Of a DNA stretch of 64,000 bases, positions 63,991 through 64,000 are shown piece by piece; within the stretch, counting starts at the first letter, position 1; every line of letters starts with the position of its first letter. Under the pieces are notes generated by a model. The model did no database searches and was not told where the DNA came from. It worked only from the letters and a program-made list of their open reading frames with translations. The stretch comes from Candidatus Latescibacterota bacterium (GTDB taxonomy: Bacteria > Krumholzibacteriota > Krumholzibacteriia > G020349025), in NCBI GenBank assembly GCA_020349025.1, contig CP070763.1, positions 2,890,704-2,954,703 of the forward strand, written 5' to 3'. The translations under genes were made by a program, and so were the position numbers.

Positions 63991-64000
63991 ATGGCCGACA
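63991..64000 (+). CDS. Start of a gene that continues past the window
   Basis: ATG-GCC-GAC after GGGAGTGGCG; only three codons are visible, so nothing can be said about the product. Confidence 0.4.

Overview
The window comes from a high-GC Gram-negative bacterium. It has a lipid A pathway (lpxD, lpxC, lpxA, lpxB, lpxK), an MsbA-like flippase, heptosyltransferases, outer-membrane barrels and several lipoproteins. Three things point to the FCB side of the tree, for example Eisenbacteria, Krumholzibacteriota or a related candidate phylum: an LpxC-FabZ fusion, FlgD-type C-terminal domains on secreted peptidases, and a bacillithiol cassette. That placement is inference from family distributions; there is no rRNA here to test it. 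TGA is a normal stop codon (for example in lpxD, lpxC and panE).

Layout. 1-7.3 kb: an outer-membrane biogenesis operon (skp/ompH end, lpxD, lpxC-fabZ, lpxA, a Gfo/Idh oxidoreductase, lpxB, and a DUF374-LpxK fusion) with overlapping or nearly overlapping genes. 7.3-12 kb: a convergent lipoprotein, nadB and a methyltransferase. 10.5-13.9 kb: bshC-bshB1-bshA for bacillithiol. 13.9-15.9 kb: a UshA-like lipoprotein whose reading frame crosses an in-frame TGA in a C-G-[TGA] motif (strong selenoprotein candidate), then an outer-membrane barrel. 15.9-31 kb: a PDZ protein, an HNH endonuclease, panE, two tandem M36-like secreted metallopeptidases with FlgD-type tails, a lipoprotein, adenosine deaminase, Lon and a GT9 transferase.

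31-39.8 kb: MsbA-like exporter, WaaF-like transferase, split rfaE (kinase and nucleotidyltransferase), two more GT9 enzymes, a DUF3108 protein and a deoxyhypusine-synthase-like protein. 39.8-50.9 kb: a polysaccharide cluster behind a strong promoter: two initiating sugar transferases, an ExeA-like ATPase with a SPOR tail, a DegT aminotransferase, a Gfo/Idh dehydrogenase, two GT4 transferases, a SPOR lipoprotein, galT and glgA. glgA runs into tRNA-Gly, which is followed by tRNA-Cys. 51-52.1 kb: a long non-coding stretch and a Lys/Arg repeat protein that looks like a histone-H1-like chromosomal protein, closed by a 12-bp-stem terminator. 52.2-64 kb: two interleaved ABC-2 transporters, an Omp85-like barrel, an HD-GYP protein, a flippase-like membrane protein and a heterodimeric ABC exporter with one degenerate ATP site.

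Most of the window is envelope biogenesis: lipid A, its heptose core, surface glycans, export ABC transporters and outer-membrane proteins. The most notable single item is the probable selenoprotein at 13955-14983. Other leads are a recurrent -10 motif (C-TATNNT-G), start codons lying about seven bases after a -10 box (possible leaderless mRNAs), the glgA/tRNA overlap and the Lys/Arg repeat protein.
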